A stretch of DNA of 64,000 bases, taken from assembly GCF_001625445.1 (NCBI RefSeq), contig NZ_LWHG01000031.1, positions 124,001-188,000 of the forward strand, read 5' to 3'. Position 1 is the stretch's first letter. Each line of letters starts with the position of its first letter. This DNA comes from Haladaptatus sp. R4 (GTDB taxonomy: Archaea > Halobacteriota > Halobacteria > Halobacteriales > Haladaptataceae). The translations under genes and the position numbers were made by a program. The notes under the pieces are model-generated. The model saw nothing but the letters and a program-made list of their open reading frames with translations, was not told the origin of the DNA and made no database searches. Of the stretch, positions 35,150 to 42,918 are shown piece after piece.

Positions 35150-36316
35150 ATGTCAATGGACGCGGTCGTATACCAAGGACCGCACGACGTAGAAGTCGAA
35201 GAAGTAGACGAACCTGAAATCGAACACCCGAACGATGTCGTCATCGACATCACGACGAGCGCCATCTGCGGGTCGGACCTCCACATGTACGAGGGACGAA
35301 CGGACGCCGACCCCGGCATCGTCTTCGGCCACGAGAACATGGGTATCGTGGACGAGGTGGGCGACGGCGTAACGACGCTCGAAGAGGGGGACCGCGTCGT
35401 CCTCCCGTTCAACGTCGCCTGTGGTGTGTGTAAGAACTGTGAGAACGGCTATACGGGGTTCTGCCTGAACGTGAATCCCGGCTTCGCCGGTGGGGCGTAC
35501 GGATACGTCGCAATGGGGCCGTATAAGGGTGGACAAGCGGAGAGGCTCCGCGTGCCGTTCGCGGACTTCAACGCGCTCAAACTCCCGGAAGGGACCGAAC
35601 ACGAGGATTCGTTCATCCTGCTCGCGGACATCTTCCCGACGGGGTGGCACGGGACCGAACTGGCGAACCTCCAACCCGGCGAATCGGTCGCCATCTTCGG
35701 TGCTGGCCCGGTCGGACTGATGGCCGCCTACAGCGCGAAGATCAAGGGCGCGGCGGAGATATACGTGGTCGACAGGGTCGACAGTCGACTCGAACTCGCC
35801 GAGAAGCACTGTGATGCGACGCCCATCAACTTCGAGGAGAGCGACCCGGTCGAGCAGATCAAGAACATCCACGGCGGCGGCGTGGACAAAGGCGTTGACG
35901 CGGTCGGATACCAAGCCGTGGACCCCGACACCGACGTTGGCGACGACGCCTACGACCCGGCACGGGAGAATCCCGCAGTGGTTCTCAACCAACTGATTCA
36001 GGTCGTCCGGGCGACCGGACAACTCGGCGTCCCCGGCCTGTACGTTCCCTCGGACCCCGGAGCACCGGACGAGATGGCCGCACAGGGCCGTCTCGGCATC
36101 GACTTCGGGAAGTTCTTCGAGAAGGGCCTCAAGGTCGGGACCGGACAGTGTAACGTCAAGGAGTACAACCGCCAACTCCGCGACCTCATCATTCAGGGCC
36201 GCGCCGACCCGAGTTTCGTCGTCTCACACCGCGTCGAACTCGATGACGCGCCCGAGATGTACGAGCGATTCGACAGCCGTGAAGAAGGCGTGACGAAAGT
36301 GTTGCTCGAACCCTGA
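35150..36316 (+). CDS. Zinc-dependent dehydrogenase, glutathione-independent formaldehyde dehydrogenase-like
   Basis: A 388-residue MDR-family oxidoreductase from MSMDAVVYQGP. The catalytic zinc ligands lie in CGSDLHMYEG and GHENMG. The structural zinc cysteines lie in CGVCKNCENGYTGFC, and the NAD-binding motif is FGAGPVGLMAA. The long insertion after GVDAVGYQAVDP is typical of the formaldehyde dehydrogenase branch that does not need glutathione. A TATA-like element (ttcgataattttcg) is about 115 bases upstream. Substrate is not proven. Confidence 0.9.
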   Translation: MSMDAVVYQGPHDVEVEEVDEPEIEHPNDVVIDITTSAICGSDLHMYEGRTDADPGIVFGHENMGIVDEVGDGVTTLEEGDRVVLPFNVACGVCKNCENGYTGFCLNVNPGFAGGAYGYVAMGPYKGGQAERLRVPFADFNALKLPEGTEHEDSFILLADIFPTGWHGTELANLQPGESVAIFGAGPVGLMAAYSAKIKGAAEIYVVDRVDSRLELAEKHCDATPINFEESDPVEQIKNIHGGGVDKGVDAVGYQAVDPDTDVGDDAYDPARENPAVVLNQLIQVVRATGQLGVPGLYVPSDPGAPDEMAAQGRLGIDFGKFFEKGLKVGTGQCNVKEYNRQLRDLIIQGRADPSFVVSHRVELDDAPEMYERFDSREEGVTKVLLEP

Positions 36317-36329
36317 ACTAACTCGATTC

Positions 36330-36345
36330 TCGCTTTTTTGGTGTC
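36330..36345 (+). terminator. T-run terminator after the dehydrogenase
   Basis: Six T in a row (36334-36339) follow the stop by 18 bases. This fits haloarchaeal termination on oligo-T. Confidence 0.5.
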
Positions 36346-36426
36346 GCGAGGAATACATCATTCAACTACTGTGCTGAGCCACGTTGTCCTCCGTAAGAGT
36401 TCCCGCGTCGAGTGGGATCATGAGGA

Positions 36427-36588
36427 TCATTCATGCGGAATTTCATCATCATTGATCGGTTTAGTCGTGTCGACGGACGACGCTACGTCGTCCGTCGTGA
36501 CTGTGACGCGATACCGTTCGGAAGGTTTGACCGGGTGTTTGAGATTTTCCACGGATGATTTGGCGGACTTTTCCGTCCCCGAGTCCAT
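36427..36588 (-). CDS. Possible 53-residue acidic protein
   Basis: The frame starts MDSGTEKSAKSSVENL and ends KPINDDEIPHE. Its composition resembles halophile proteins, but no family or promoter is evident. It lies in a 510-base gap where no other gene is seen. It may be spurious. Confidence 0.25.
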   Translation of the reverse strand: MDSGTEKSAKSSVENLKHPVKPSERYRVTVTTDDVASSVDTTKPINDDEIPHE

Positions 36589-36830
36589 CGTCCAGTGGTA
36601 CTTTTTGCAGTACCGTCGTTGACCAGTTTTCGATTTGTAGCTGTCTGTTAACCCGGTATCGCCGTTGGTCCTTGATCGAGATGAAGTAAATTTCCGATTG
36701 AGGATTTGAGTGTGAGAGATAGCCCGAACCGGCATGAAGGATGTCGAGCGGAAGTCATGCACAGATCCCACATCGGTGAAGGAACCAGTAGATTTACTCG
36801 CATCGATATGGGATTCAAATCCAAATCCAA

Positions 36831-37400
36831 ATGACTCGGAAACGAACGCTCGTCATCGGACTTCTCGTTGCAGGGGTACTGTTCGTCGGCGGTGCAGGTG
36901 TCGTTTTCCTCCAAGTGAACGCGGCTCATTCAGCCGTATCGACGACCGGAACCATCCAATCGGCTCAGGTCGACAAATACACACCAGTCAAACGGCGGCC
37001 CGTTATCGGGAACACCCAGTACCGGGCGAACGTCACGTACACATACTCCGTACAGGGGAAGAAATATACCAGTAATCGCGTGTTTCCCGGACACTACACT
37101 GCCTACGCAACCGAGAAACCCATCGCTAAGGTCGCAAATACGTATCACCACGGGGAACCAGTTACGGTCTATTACAGTCCTTCGAACCCGTCGGCATCGT
37201 ATCTCGTAAAGCGGTACGCGTTTGTACCGGGATTCCTCGCGATGGTTATCGCGCCGTACATCGCTGCTGTTCTCCTCACCCCCGGCTTCGGGTGGATGGA
37301 TATCGTCCGGCAAATAGTTCGACAGTCATTGAACGACTTGAGACGTACATCGACCTCGGAATTGAGTCGTCCCGGAGACGTGAACGGCATAACGGGTTGA
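36831..37400 (+). CDS. DUF3592 membrane protein
   Basis: A 189-residue protein with an N-terminal helix (residues 7-27), an exposed beta domain with conserved YRANVTYTYSVQGKKYTS and VTVYYSPSNPS, and a C-terminal helix (FVPGFLAMVIAPYIAAVLL). This is the DUF3592 layout. Its stop overlaps a TTG that may start the next gene. GC content is lower than in the flanking regions. Confidence 0.75.
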   Translation: MTRKRTLVIGLLVAGVLFVGGAGVVFLQVNAAHSAVSTTGTIQSAQVDKYTPVKRRPVIGNTQYRANVTYTYSVQGKKYTSNRVFPGHYTAYATEKPIAKVANTYHHGEPVTVYYSPSNPSASYLVKRYAFVPGFLAMVIAPYIAAVLLTPGFGWMDIVRQIVRQSLNDLRRTSTSELSRPGDVNGITG

Positions 37401-37624
37401 ACGATGACCAACTATTCGGCACCGACAGAACGTCGAATTTGCTCTCTCTGAGCGGATGGTTGGAGTGGACGACGTGGACCGCCGCGACGGTAATCGCGCT
37501 CGCCGTTGTCGGCTTGTACGTACTGCTCTCCGGCTCGGCGTATAGTCGTATGGCCTATCTGGTCGCTTTTCTTGTTGTCGTCATAACGGTCGTACGAATG
37601 GGTTTCCGTCATCAGTTCTCTTGA
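37397..37624 (+). CDS. Small protein with two membrane helices, probably coupled to DUF3592
   Basis: From a TTG at 37397 that overlaps the DUF3592 stop, the frame gives 75 residues with two helices (TWTAATVIALAVVGLYVLL and YLVAFLVVVITVV). The same frame is open upstream to 37292, where an ATG exists inside the DUF3592 gene, so the start is not settled. A frameshift joining the two frames is also possible. Confidence 0.45.
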   Translation: MNDDQLFGTDRTSNLLSLSGWLEWTTWTAATVIALAVVGLYVLLSGSAYSRMAYLVAFLVVVITVVRMGFRHQFS

Positions 37625-38445
37625 CTCACCTGTGTAGTATTCTCGGCGCTTCGAGCCAACACGCCGCTTCGGAGGGGGCGACGGGACCAAATTGTCCTAA
37701 TTTCGAGGTCTGAATTGTTACTGACTCGGTCCCGAAGCCCCGACACGTGCGTTTGCCCGGTTATGAACACGACCCGGTCGTATCCGTTGGCTGTGGCCAC
37801 TTCGCGCGCTCGTTCCAACATCGCTGCGTTCCGCTCATTGACCGTCGTATAGAGCGACCACAGGATGGCGATTCCTGCCAGTACGAGCGTCGGGAATGAC
37901 CCGATGGTAATCTGTGCGAGGAAGAAAAAGAGGAAAGTCGGAATGCTGAGTGCGGCCGCAAGGCGCTGTGAGAGTTGTGCGCTCGCTCGAACGACCGCAT
38001 AGGTGACGATTACGACACCGACGGTCGTTCCCGTTCGTACCGGTGAAAAGACGAAAGCCACTGCGAGGAGCGCGATCCAGTTTAAGGCGATGGTTAAGAT
38101 GCCGCCAGGAAAGAGGAAAATGGATGCGTGTGGGTCGATATCATGTATCGGAATATTTGTTTCTTCGCCGAGTGTTCGTGCTGCTCCCGCTTCCGATGGG
38201 AGTGTCGTGCGTGAGATGAGAGCGGATATCGGAAAAAAGAGTAGCGCATAAATCATGAACCCGGTCACGACGAGCGGCCGCTGGAGGAACGCAGTAACCC
38301 ACTCTACCGCAGTTAGACGACGTTCAGGATATTCGATAAACACCGCGTCGGAATCCGTTTCTGTTACTCGTTTTTCGAGCTCCCGATGAACGATAGAAAC
38401 CCGATCAGCATGTAGTACAGCGAATAAATCGAGTTGGAGAGCCAT
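37612..38445 (-). CDS. TraB/PrgY-like membrane protein (tentative)
   Basis: A 277-residue protein. The N-terminal soluble part (ADRVSIVHRELEKRVTETDSDAVFIEYP) resembles the TraB start. Several membrane helices follow, and the C-terminal segment (RNAAMLERAREVATANGYDRVVFITGQTHVSGL) resembles the conserved TraB end with its GxxH. In other TraB proteins the membrane helices come last, so this would be an atypical arrangement. The function of archaeal homologues is not known. The gene converges with the small membrane gene and overlaps it by 13 bases. Confidence 0.45.
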   Translation of the reverse strand: MALQLDLFAVLHADRVSIVHRELEKRVTETDSDAVFIEYPERRLTAVEWVTAFLQRPLVVTGFMIYALLFFPISALISRTTLPSEAGAARTLGEETNIPIHDIDPHASIFLFPGGILTIALNWIALLAVAFVFSPVRTGTTVGVVIVTYAVVRASAQLSQRLAAALSIPTFLFFFLAQITIGSFPTLVLAGIAILWSLYTTVNERNAAMLERAREVATANGYDRVVFITGQTHVSGLRDRVSNNSDLEIRTIWSRRPLRSGVLARSAENTTQVSQEN

Positions 38446-38460
38446 GTTCGCTACTATCAC

Positions 38461-38598
38461 TCTATGCTTGTGAATGTACTGAGATTGTTATTTTAATCTA
38501 TCTCTACTTTCTTCGAAGAATTATATCTGAATATAAATCTAATAGATATTTTATAATAATTTAATTTTTATTAACTTAAATTATTTATTTGTGCAATA
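38461..38598. promoter_or_regulatory. Extremely AT-rich spacer
   Basis: The 138 bases are almost pure A and T between 38480 and 38598, unlike any other part of the window. It lies between the TraB-like gene and the exported Cys protein. Such a patch is common next to acquired genes and can serve as a strong promoter. Confidence 0.5.
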
Positions 38599-39345
38599 GA
38601 TAATAACCATACGAACAAGCGGCGTCGAAACATCCTCAAACTAATCGGAGCGGGAGCAACCACGGTCCTCTCGTTCGGAGCTGTCGGAAGCGCAGCGGCA
38701 GCTAGCGGGGATCAACAGAAGTCCTCTCCGTTCACGCAGGAGCAGCTCTCGAAGATGCACGCCGCCCTCCAAAAGAAGGCCAACGAGAATCTCGCAGAAT
38801 CGAGTGGGGAAGTTACCACAGAAGGTATTCCGGGCTGGATTCCCGGTCTCCCGTCCGCGATTCCATTCACTTGGTGTTTGAAGAACATCCCGTTGGCGGA
38901 CGATATCTGCACGTACGCCAACTCACCGGTGACAACTCACTGGTTCAACTGTAACGGAACTTGGTACTACGGAACCGTCATCTCGGCCGGAATCGGCTAC
39001 GGCCCCAGTGTCAGTGTCAGCGGTGACCAAATCACTGGGAACGTCCAGCACCAAGCGAACGTCGATCTGTTTTACGACCCCGACAACGACTGCTTCGCCG
39101 TCAAATTCTCGTCCGGTGGCGTCGAGGGCTGCGTCGGCGAGGAATGTGTTCCCAACCTGCCAAGCCCGACGGCTTCGATCACCAAGCTTGCGAACGCGCT
39201 CTACGATGTGGGTCACAGCCTCGCCACGGGAATGTATGACCAACTCGGGTACACACCTTCATCGGAAGTAATCGTCGCAACGGCCGTCTTCTTCGCCGTC
39301 GTCCTCGCGTTCGGCGTCGCTGCCGGTGCCCCTGCAGGCGTATAA
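38599..39345 (+). CDS. Tat-exported six-cysteine protein with C-terminal helix, start codon unclear
   Basis: In frame, a twin-arginine signal (NKRRRNILKLIGAGATTVL, then GSAAAA) precedes a domain with six Cys (TWCLK, DICTY, FNCN, DCF, EGCVG, EECV) and a C-terminal hydrophobic helix ending GAAAGAPAGV-like. No ATG, GTG or TTG opens this frame after the stop at 38572-38574; a GTG at 38591 would fit if one base were missing. A truncated start at Met 38755 would remove the Tat signal and is unlikely. The six Cys could form three disulfides outside the cell. I do not recognise the family. Confidence 0.55.
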   Translation, partial: DNNHTNKRRRNILKLIGAGATTVLSFGAVGSAAAASGDQQKSSPFTQEQLSKMHAALQKKANENLAESSGEVTTEGIPGWIPGLPSAIPFTWCLKNIPLADDICTYANSPVTTHWFNCNGTWYYGTVISAGIGYGPSVSVSGDQITGNVQHQANVDLFYDPDNDCFAVKFSSGGVEGCVGEECVPNLPSPTASITKLANALYDVGHSLATGMYDQLGYTPSSEVIVATAVFFAVVLAFGVAAGAPAGV

Positions 39346-39501
39346 CTCTCACAGTCGCGAACCCGCCCTTTCAATCCCCGTTCTCACATAACGCCGGTCG
39401 GAGAAGGCGATTACTAGACGATATCGACAGTTCCTCTCGAATGACGAACGATCGATATGCGAAACGGTAATGAATACCTTGCAAACTATGAGCGCTAGTT
39501 A

Positions 39502-39798
39502 ATGTCTATCGCACTCCTCCGTTCACATGGTGGTCAGCACATGCGAACACGAGGGCGACGATCGGCAGGCAGAACCGAGAAAGAGCGGCAACTCCAGCAA
39601 CTCGCGCGGCTTCAACGGCAGATAACCGAACAGCGACGAAAGATCGCCGAGATGGAACGGGTTCGGGACGAAATGCTCCGCAGGGGGACGGGTTCGGTCG
39701 TGTACGAGGGAGTCTGTGCGGAGTGCGGTATCGGCGTCATCGTGCGGAAAAACGACTCGCTTCGCTGCACCTCGTGTGACTTCCGCTACAACCTCTAA
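39502..39798 (+). CDS. Coiled-coil zinc-ribbon protein
   Basis: A 98-residue protein with a basic N-terminus and a coiled coil (ERQLQQLARLQRQITEQRRKIAEMER). It ends in a zinc ribbon with CAECG and CTSCDF knuckles and FRYNL. An in-frame ATG at 39541 could be the start. It converges with the DUF6360 gene and overlaps it by four bases. Probably cytoplasmic; function unknown. Confidence 0.6.
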   Translation: MSIALLRSHGGQHMRTRGRRSAGRTEKERQLQQLARLQRQITEQRRKIAEMERVRDEMLRRGTGSVVYEGVCAECGIGVIVRKNDSLRCTSCDFRYNL

Positions 39799-40076
39799 GC
39801 CTGCTCGTCCTCGACCTTCTCGGCGTAGCGTTCGAGTTCCCCGGCGAGCGTCCGCGCCTCGTCGGGCGAGAGCGACACCGTGTCGGCGTGTGCCGGGAGG
39901 TTGTCTAGCGAACCGTTGTCCAGTTCGAGTTGGAGCAGGACTTCGTCCGGGTTCTTCCGCGGCGTTTTGACGTTCAACACGGCCATCGCCTCGTCCGTCC
40001 AGCCGTGGCCCTCCGCGACGGCGTCGAGCAGGTCGAACGTGGTGTAGGCGTTCACCGAGAGGACGCGGTCCGCCAT
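39795..40076 (-). CDS. DUF6360 family protein
   Basis: A 93-residue acidic protein, MADRVLSVNAYTTFDLLDAVAEGHGW, ending with a helix (SPDEARTLAGELERYAEKVE). It matches the small haloarchaeal DUF6360. It starts two bases after a short repeat-containing reading frame that follows the nitrite reductase, so it is likely part of that transcript. Confidence 0.75.
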   Translation of the reverse strand: MADRVLSVNAYTTFDLLDAVAEGHGWTDEAMAVLNVKTPRKNPDEVLLQLELDNGSLDNLPAHADTVSLSPDEARTLAGELERYAEKVEDEQA

Positions 40077-40077
40077 C

Positions 40078-40242
40078 TCAGTCGTCCCCCGAAACCGCGC
40101 GAGACGGTCGCCTTTGGCGCTGCGACTCGCTGACTTCCGGGACTCCTTCGCTACGCTCAGTCATCGCCGGAAACAGCGTGAGGCGGTCGTGTTCACGCTG
40201 CGGCTCACTGGCTTCCGGGATTCCTTCGCTACGCTCAGTCAT
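40078..40242 (-). CDS. Possible 54-residue coupled reading frame built from a 26-residue duplication
   Basis: The frame starts at an ATG that overlaps the end of the reductase gene and stops one base before the DUF6360 ATG. Two copies of MTERSEG(I/V)PE(A/V)SE are followed by polar tails. The end VSGDD copies the ISGDD end of the reductase. Coding status is uncertain; it may be an echo of the DNA duplication. Confidence 0.35.
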   Translation of the reverse strand: MTERSEGIPEASEPQREHDRLTLFPAMTERSEGVPEVSESQRQRRPSRAVSGDD

Positions 40243-40253
40243 CGCCGGAAATC
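40098..40253. repeat. Tandem imperfect 78-base direct repeat
   Basis: Two copies, about 40098-40175 and 40176-40253, align at a 78-base offset, with the core ccttcgctacgctcagtcat identical. The second copy includes the reductase stop codon, so the 3' end of that gene was duplicated outward. Confidence 0.8.
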
Positions 40254-42013
40254 GGGTCGGCCGGGCTGTTGGGTGCCGGACTGGCGTCCATGTCGTCGTC
40301 CTCGGCGTACGGGTACCACGTCTTCTTCGTGTTGTGCATGTACGGGTCCTCGTAGCTGGTCTCCTCGGGGCTGGCGAGGGTTTCGAGTTCCTCGGCGTGG
40401 AGCGAGTGTACGAACTCGCGGAACGTCTGGCCGTCCTCGCGTCGGGCCGCGAAGCCGTCGATGAGGTTGCGAATTGCGCCGGGCACCTCGTCCACGGCGA
40501 TGCGCTCCTGGATCCACGTCGCGAAGCTCGGCTCCTTGCCGAGTCCGCCGCCGACGCCGATGTCGAGGGCTTCGACGGTTTCGCCGTCCTTGCGCGTCTT
40601 CATGCCACGGAGGCTGATGTCGGCGATCTGGGGCTGAGCACAGGACGCGGTACAGCCGGAGAGGTGAATGTGGAAGTTCTCCACGTCGTCCGGAAGTTCC
40701 ACGTTCTCCTTGAGCCAGCGCGAGAGACGAACTTGGCGGTTCTTCGTCTCCACGATGGAGAGCGAACAGAACTCCGTTCCCGTACAGGCGATGGAACCGC
40801 GCTGGAACGGGTGCGGGTCGGGGCTGTAGCGTTCGAGGACGGGTTCGTCGAGCAGGGCGTCGAGGTTCTCCTCGGGAATGTCCGTCAGGATGATGTTCTG
40901 GCGCTGGGAGAGTCGCGCCTCGCCGGAGCCGTACTTCTCGGCGATGTCCGCCAGTTCGATCATCTCCTCGGCACCGACGCGGCCGACGAGGACGTTCAGG
41001 CCGACGTAATAGTTCCCGTCGGGTTGCTCGTGCACGCCGACGTGGTCGGCGTGCCCGTGGTCGTCCGGGACGCCCGCGTTGTACGAGTACTCCTCGCGCA
41101 GGTCGTCGCCCGCCGTCTTGAGGTAGAAATCCACGTACTCCTCCTGAAGCGTCTTACGGACCTTCTCCGGCCCCCACTCGTCCACGAGGAACTTGATGCG
41201 GGCGCGGCGTCGGTTGTCGCGGTTACCGTAGTCGCGGAACAGTCCCGAAAGTCCGCCGAGGACGGGGACGACCTCGTCGGGTTCGGCGAACACGTCGATG
41301 TCGCGGGCGAAGCGCGCTTCGCGGCCCGCCAGACCCCCGCCGACGCGGACGTTGAACCCGCGGACGGTCTCACCGTCGATTTCCTTCTCGGCGGGTTCGA
41401 TACCGATGTCGTTGATGTCGCCCTGGCCACAGCCTTCGCGGCAACCCGTCACCGACACCTTCCACTTCCGGGGGAGGTTCTCGTATTCGGGGTTACCCTT
41501 GAAGTTCTCGTTGAGGTCCTTGACGACGGGAACCGCGTCCACGAACTCGCGTTTGTCCTTCCCGGAGACCGGACAGCCGACGATGTTCCGCCACGAGTCA
41601 CCGCAGGCCTGCTTGGTCGAGAGACCAGCGTCTTCCAAGCGCTCCCAGATCTTCGGCACGTCCTCTATGTTTATCCAGTGAAGCTGGACGGCCTGTCGCG
41701 TCGTCACGTCGGCGTAGCCGTTGCCGAACTCCGGGTTCGCGGCCGGGCCGGTGGCGAAATCCCGAGCGATCTCACCGATGACCCGAAGCTGACCGGGTTC
41801 AAGGTAGCCGCTCGGCGGTCCGATACGCATCATAAAGTAGCTCTCTTGGCCGTCGCGCTGGTGGTACAGCCCCCACCATTTGAACCGCTCGAACCACTCG
41901 TCGTGTTCGTCCTCCGGGATGGCTTCCCAGCCCTCCTCGGCGAATCGCCGCATGTGGTCCTTGATCTCTTCCCCATAGATATCATCCTTCCATTTCTCTA
42001 CGTCGGTAGGCAT
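40235..42013 (-). CDS. nirA: Ferredoxin-dependent assimilatory nitrite/sulfite reductase
   Basis: A 592-residue siroheme enzyme with two half domains. The siroheme/4Fe-4S Cys set is CTGTEFCSL and CTASCAQP near residues 415 and 455, and the substrate-binding Arg/Lys region is RKWKVSVTGCREGCGQGD. The length and the Asp-rich N-terminus match haloarchaeal ferredoxin nitrite reductase. Sulfite reductase cannot be excluded, because both share this fold. The ATG at 42013 (MPTDVEK) is chosen over one 36 bases upstream because it matches homologues. The siroheme genes lie beyond, at 42.8-47 kb, and would supply its cofactor. Confidence 0.88.
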   Translation of the reverse strand: MPTDVEKWKDDIYGEEIKDHMRRFAEEGWEAIPEDEHDEWFERFKWWGLYHQRDGQESYFMMRIGPPSGYLEPGQLRVIGEIARDFATGPAANPEFGNGYADVTTRQAVQLHWINIEDVPKIWERLEDAGLSTKQACGDSWRNIVGCPVSGKDKREFVDAVPVVKDLNENFKGNPEYENLPRKWKVSVTGCREGCGQGDINDIGIEPAEKEIDGETVRGFNVRVGGGLAGREARFARDIDVFAEPDEVVPVLGGLSGLFRDYGNRDNRRRARIKFLVDEWGPEKVRKTLQEEYVDFYLKTAGDDLREEYSYNAGVPDDHGHADHVGVHEQPDGNYYVGLNVLVGRVGAEEMIELADIAEKYGSGEARLSQRQNIILTDIPEENLDALLDEPVLERYSPDPHPFQRGSIACTGTEFCSLSIVETKNRQVRLSRWLKENVELPDDVENFHIHLSGCTASCAQPQIADISLRGMKTRKDGETVEALDIGVGGGLGKEPSFATWIQERIAVDEVPGAIRNLIDGFAARREDGQTFREFVHSLHAEELETLASPEETSYEDPYMHNTKKTWYPYAEDDDMDASPAPNSPADPISGDD

Positions 42014-42120
42014 GGGAATCGCTACAGCACACACGCCTAAACACCCCATCTCCGCGTCAATGCCCGCCGGGGGTCGGAAAAAGCGGCAAGTATCGCGGGG
42101 ACATGGTAGCGACCCACTCT

Positions 42121-42441
42121 CTAGTCCGAGAACCGGGCGTTCGACGGCCGTTGGCCCCCTTCATAGTCGATGGAACGGAATTCGTCCCCATCGGCGCGTC
42201 CGATCCGAAGCCACCCCGTCGCGCCCCGCTTCCCACAGCCGATGCACTGTCCCGCCGCACGGGCTTCCACCCACGGACCGTCCACTCCGATGTCGGTGAA
42301 CACCTCGACGAGGAACAACGCGGTATCACAATCACAGACGTCGTGGTCCACGAGCGGCCAGATATCGCTTACGCCGACGATTCGGGTATTGTTCACGTTG
42401 ACCCACGCACCCTCGTCCAGCGTCCGAACCGCAGTTACCAT
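42121..42441 (-). CDS. Uncharacterised Cys-containing protein near the reductase
   Basis: A 106-residue protein with beta-rich halves and four Cys in two pairs (CDCD and CIGCGKRG), so a metal site is possible. It lies 107 bases upstream of the nitrite reductase on the same strand and may belong to its transcript. Family not recognised. Confidence 0.5.
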   Translation of the reverse strand: MVTAVRTLDEGAWVNVNNTRIVGVSDIWPLVDHDVCDCDTALFLVEVFTDIGVDGPWVEARAAGQCIGCGKRGATGWLRIGRADGDEFRSIDYEGGQRPSNARFSD

Positions 42442-42783
42442 GCCCTATCTCCGCGTCTCCGAACCCTCAATACATCGGCGGACGCAATCCCCGCCGAATC
42501 GCCTGACGCGTCGAAACGGGCGGAACGTTCGATACCTACACGGCCAACCTATTTCCTGCACGAATTGCCGGAACACGGGAGTCGGAGATAGCAGTGATTC
42601 TTACCGGTATGTGGGAGCAGTGGCCGGAATTACGGGTAGAGACGCGATTTAGGGGATTCCCGTCATAGGGTGTCCTGATGAATACCAGTGATGTAGCGAC
42701 ACGCCGACTCGTGGACGAGTCCGTCGTTGAACCGACAGCGGTAGTTTCACAATGGGGTGTGACAATCAGTGACTAAGGACCAC
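42442..42783. other. 340-base spacer before the siroheme genes
   Basis: No firm gene is seen. A 32-codon frame (42678-42776, plus strand) starts MNTSDVATRRLVDES and stops before the next small gene; it could be a leader peptide but has no support. I looked for a cobalamin riboswitch and found no matching core. Confidence 0.3.
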
Positions 42784-42918
42784 GTGAGCGAATGTCACAG
42801 AAACGAATCTCAAGACGACGACCACCTACAGGACGTCCCTGATGGTGCAGGATGTACGGAAATCTGGGAGCACCTCTCCGACCGACGGGACGAGGAGGAC
42901 GAAGAACCCGAAGAATGA
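42784..42918 (+). CDS. 44-residue acidic protein with two Cys, coupled to CbiX
   Basis: A short frame from GTG 42784, (M)SECHRNESQDDD, ending DEEDEEPEE, with Cys at positions 4 and 23 (ECH, GCTEIWEHL). Its stop overlaps the ATG of the sirohydrochlorin chelatase by four bases. A Cys pair on an acidic carrier next to a chelatase suggests metal handling, but this is inference. Confidence 0.55.
   Translation: MSECHRNESQDDDHLQDVPDGAGCTEIWEHLSDRRDEEDEEPEE

Noticed and set aside
38461-38598. Replication origin in the AT-rich spacer
   Set aside because: No orc1/cdc6 gene adjoins it and no origin-recognition repeats are visible.
38599-39345. Halocin-like peptide precursor
   Set aside because: The Cys pattern and length do not match known halocin families, and there is no immunity or transport gene beside it that I can recognise.
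42442-42783. Cobalamin riboswitch ahead of the siroheme genes
   Set aside because: No conserved core sequence could be found, and haloarchaea are not known to use it here.
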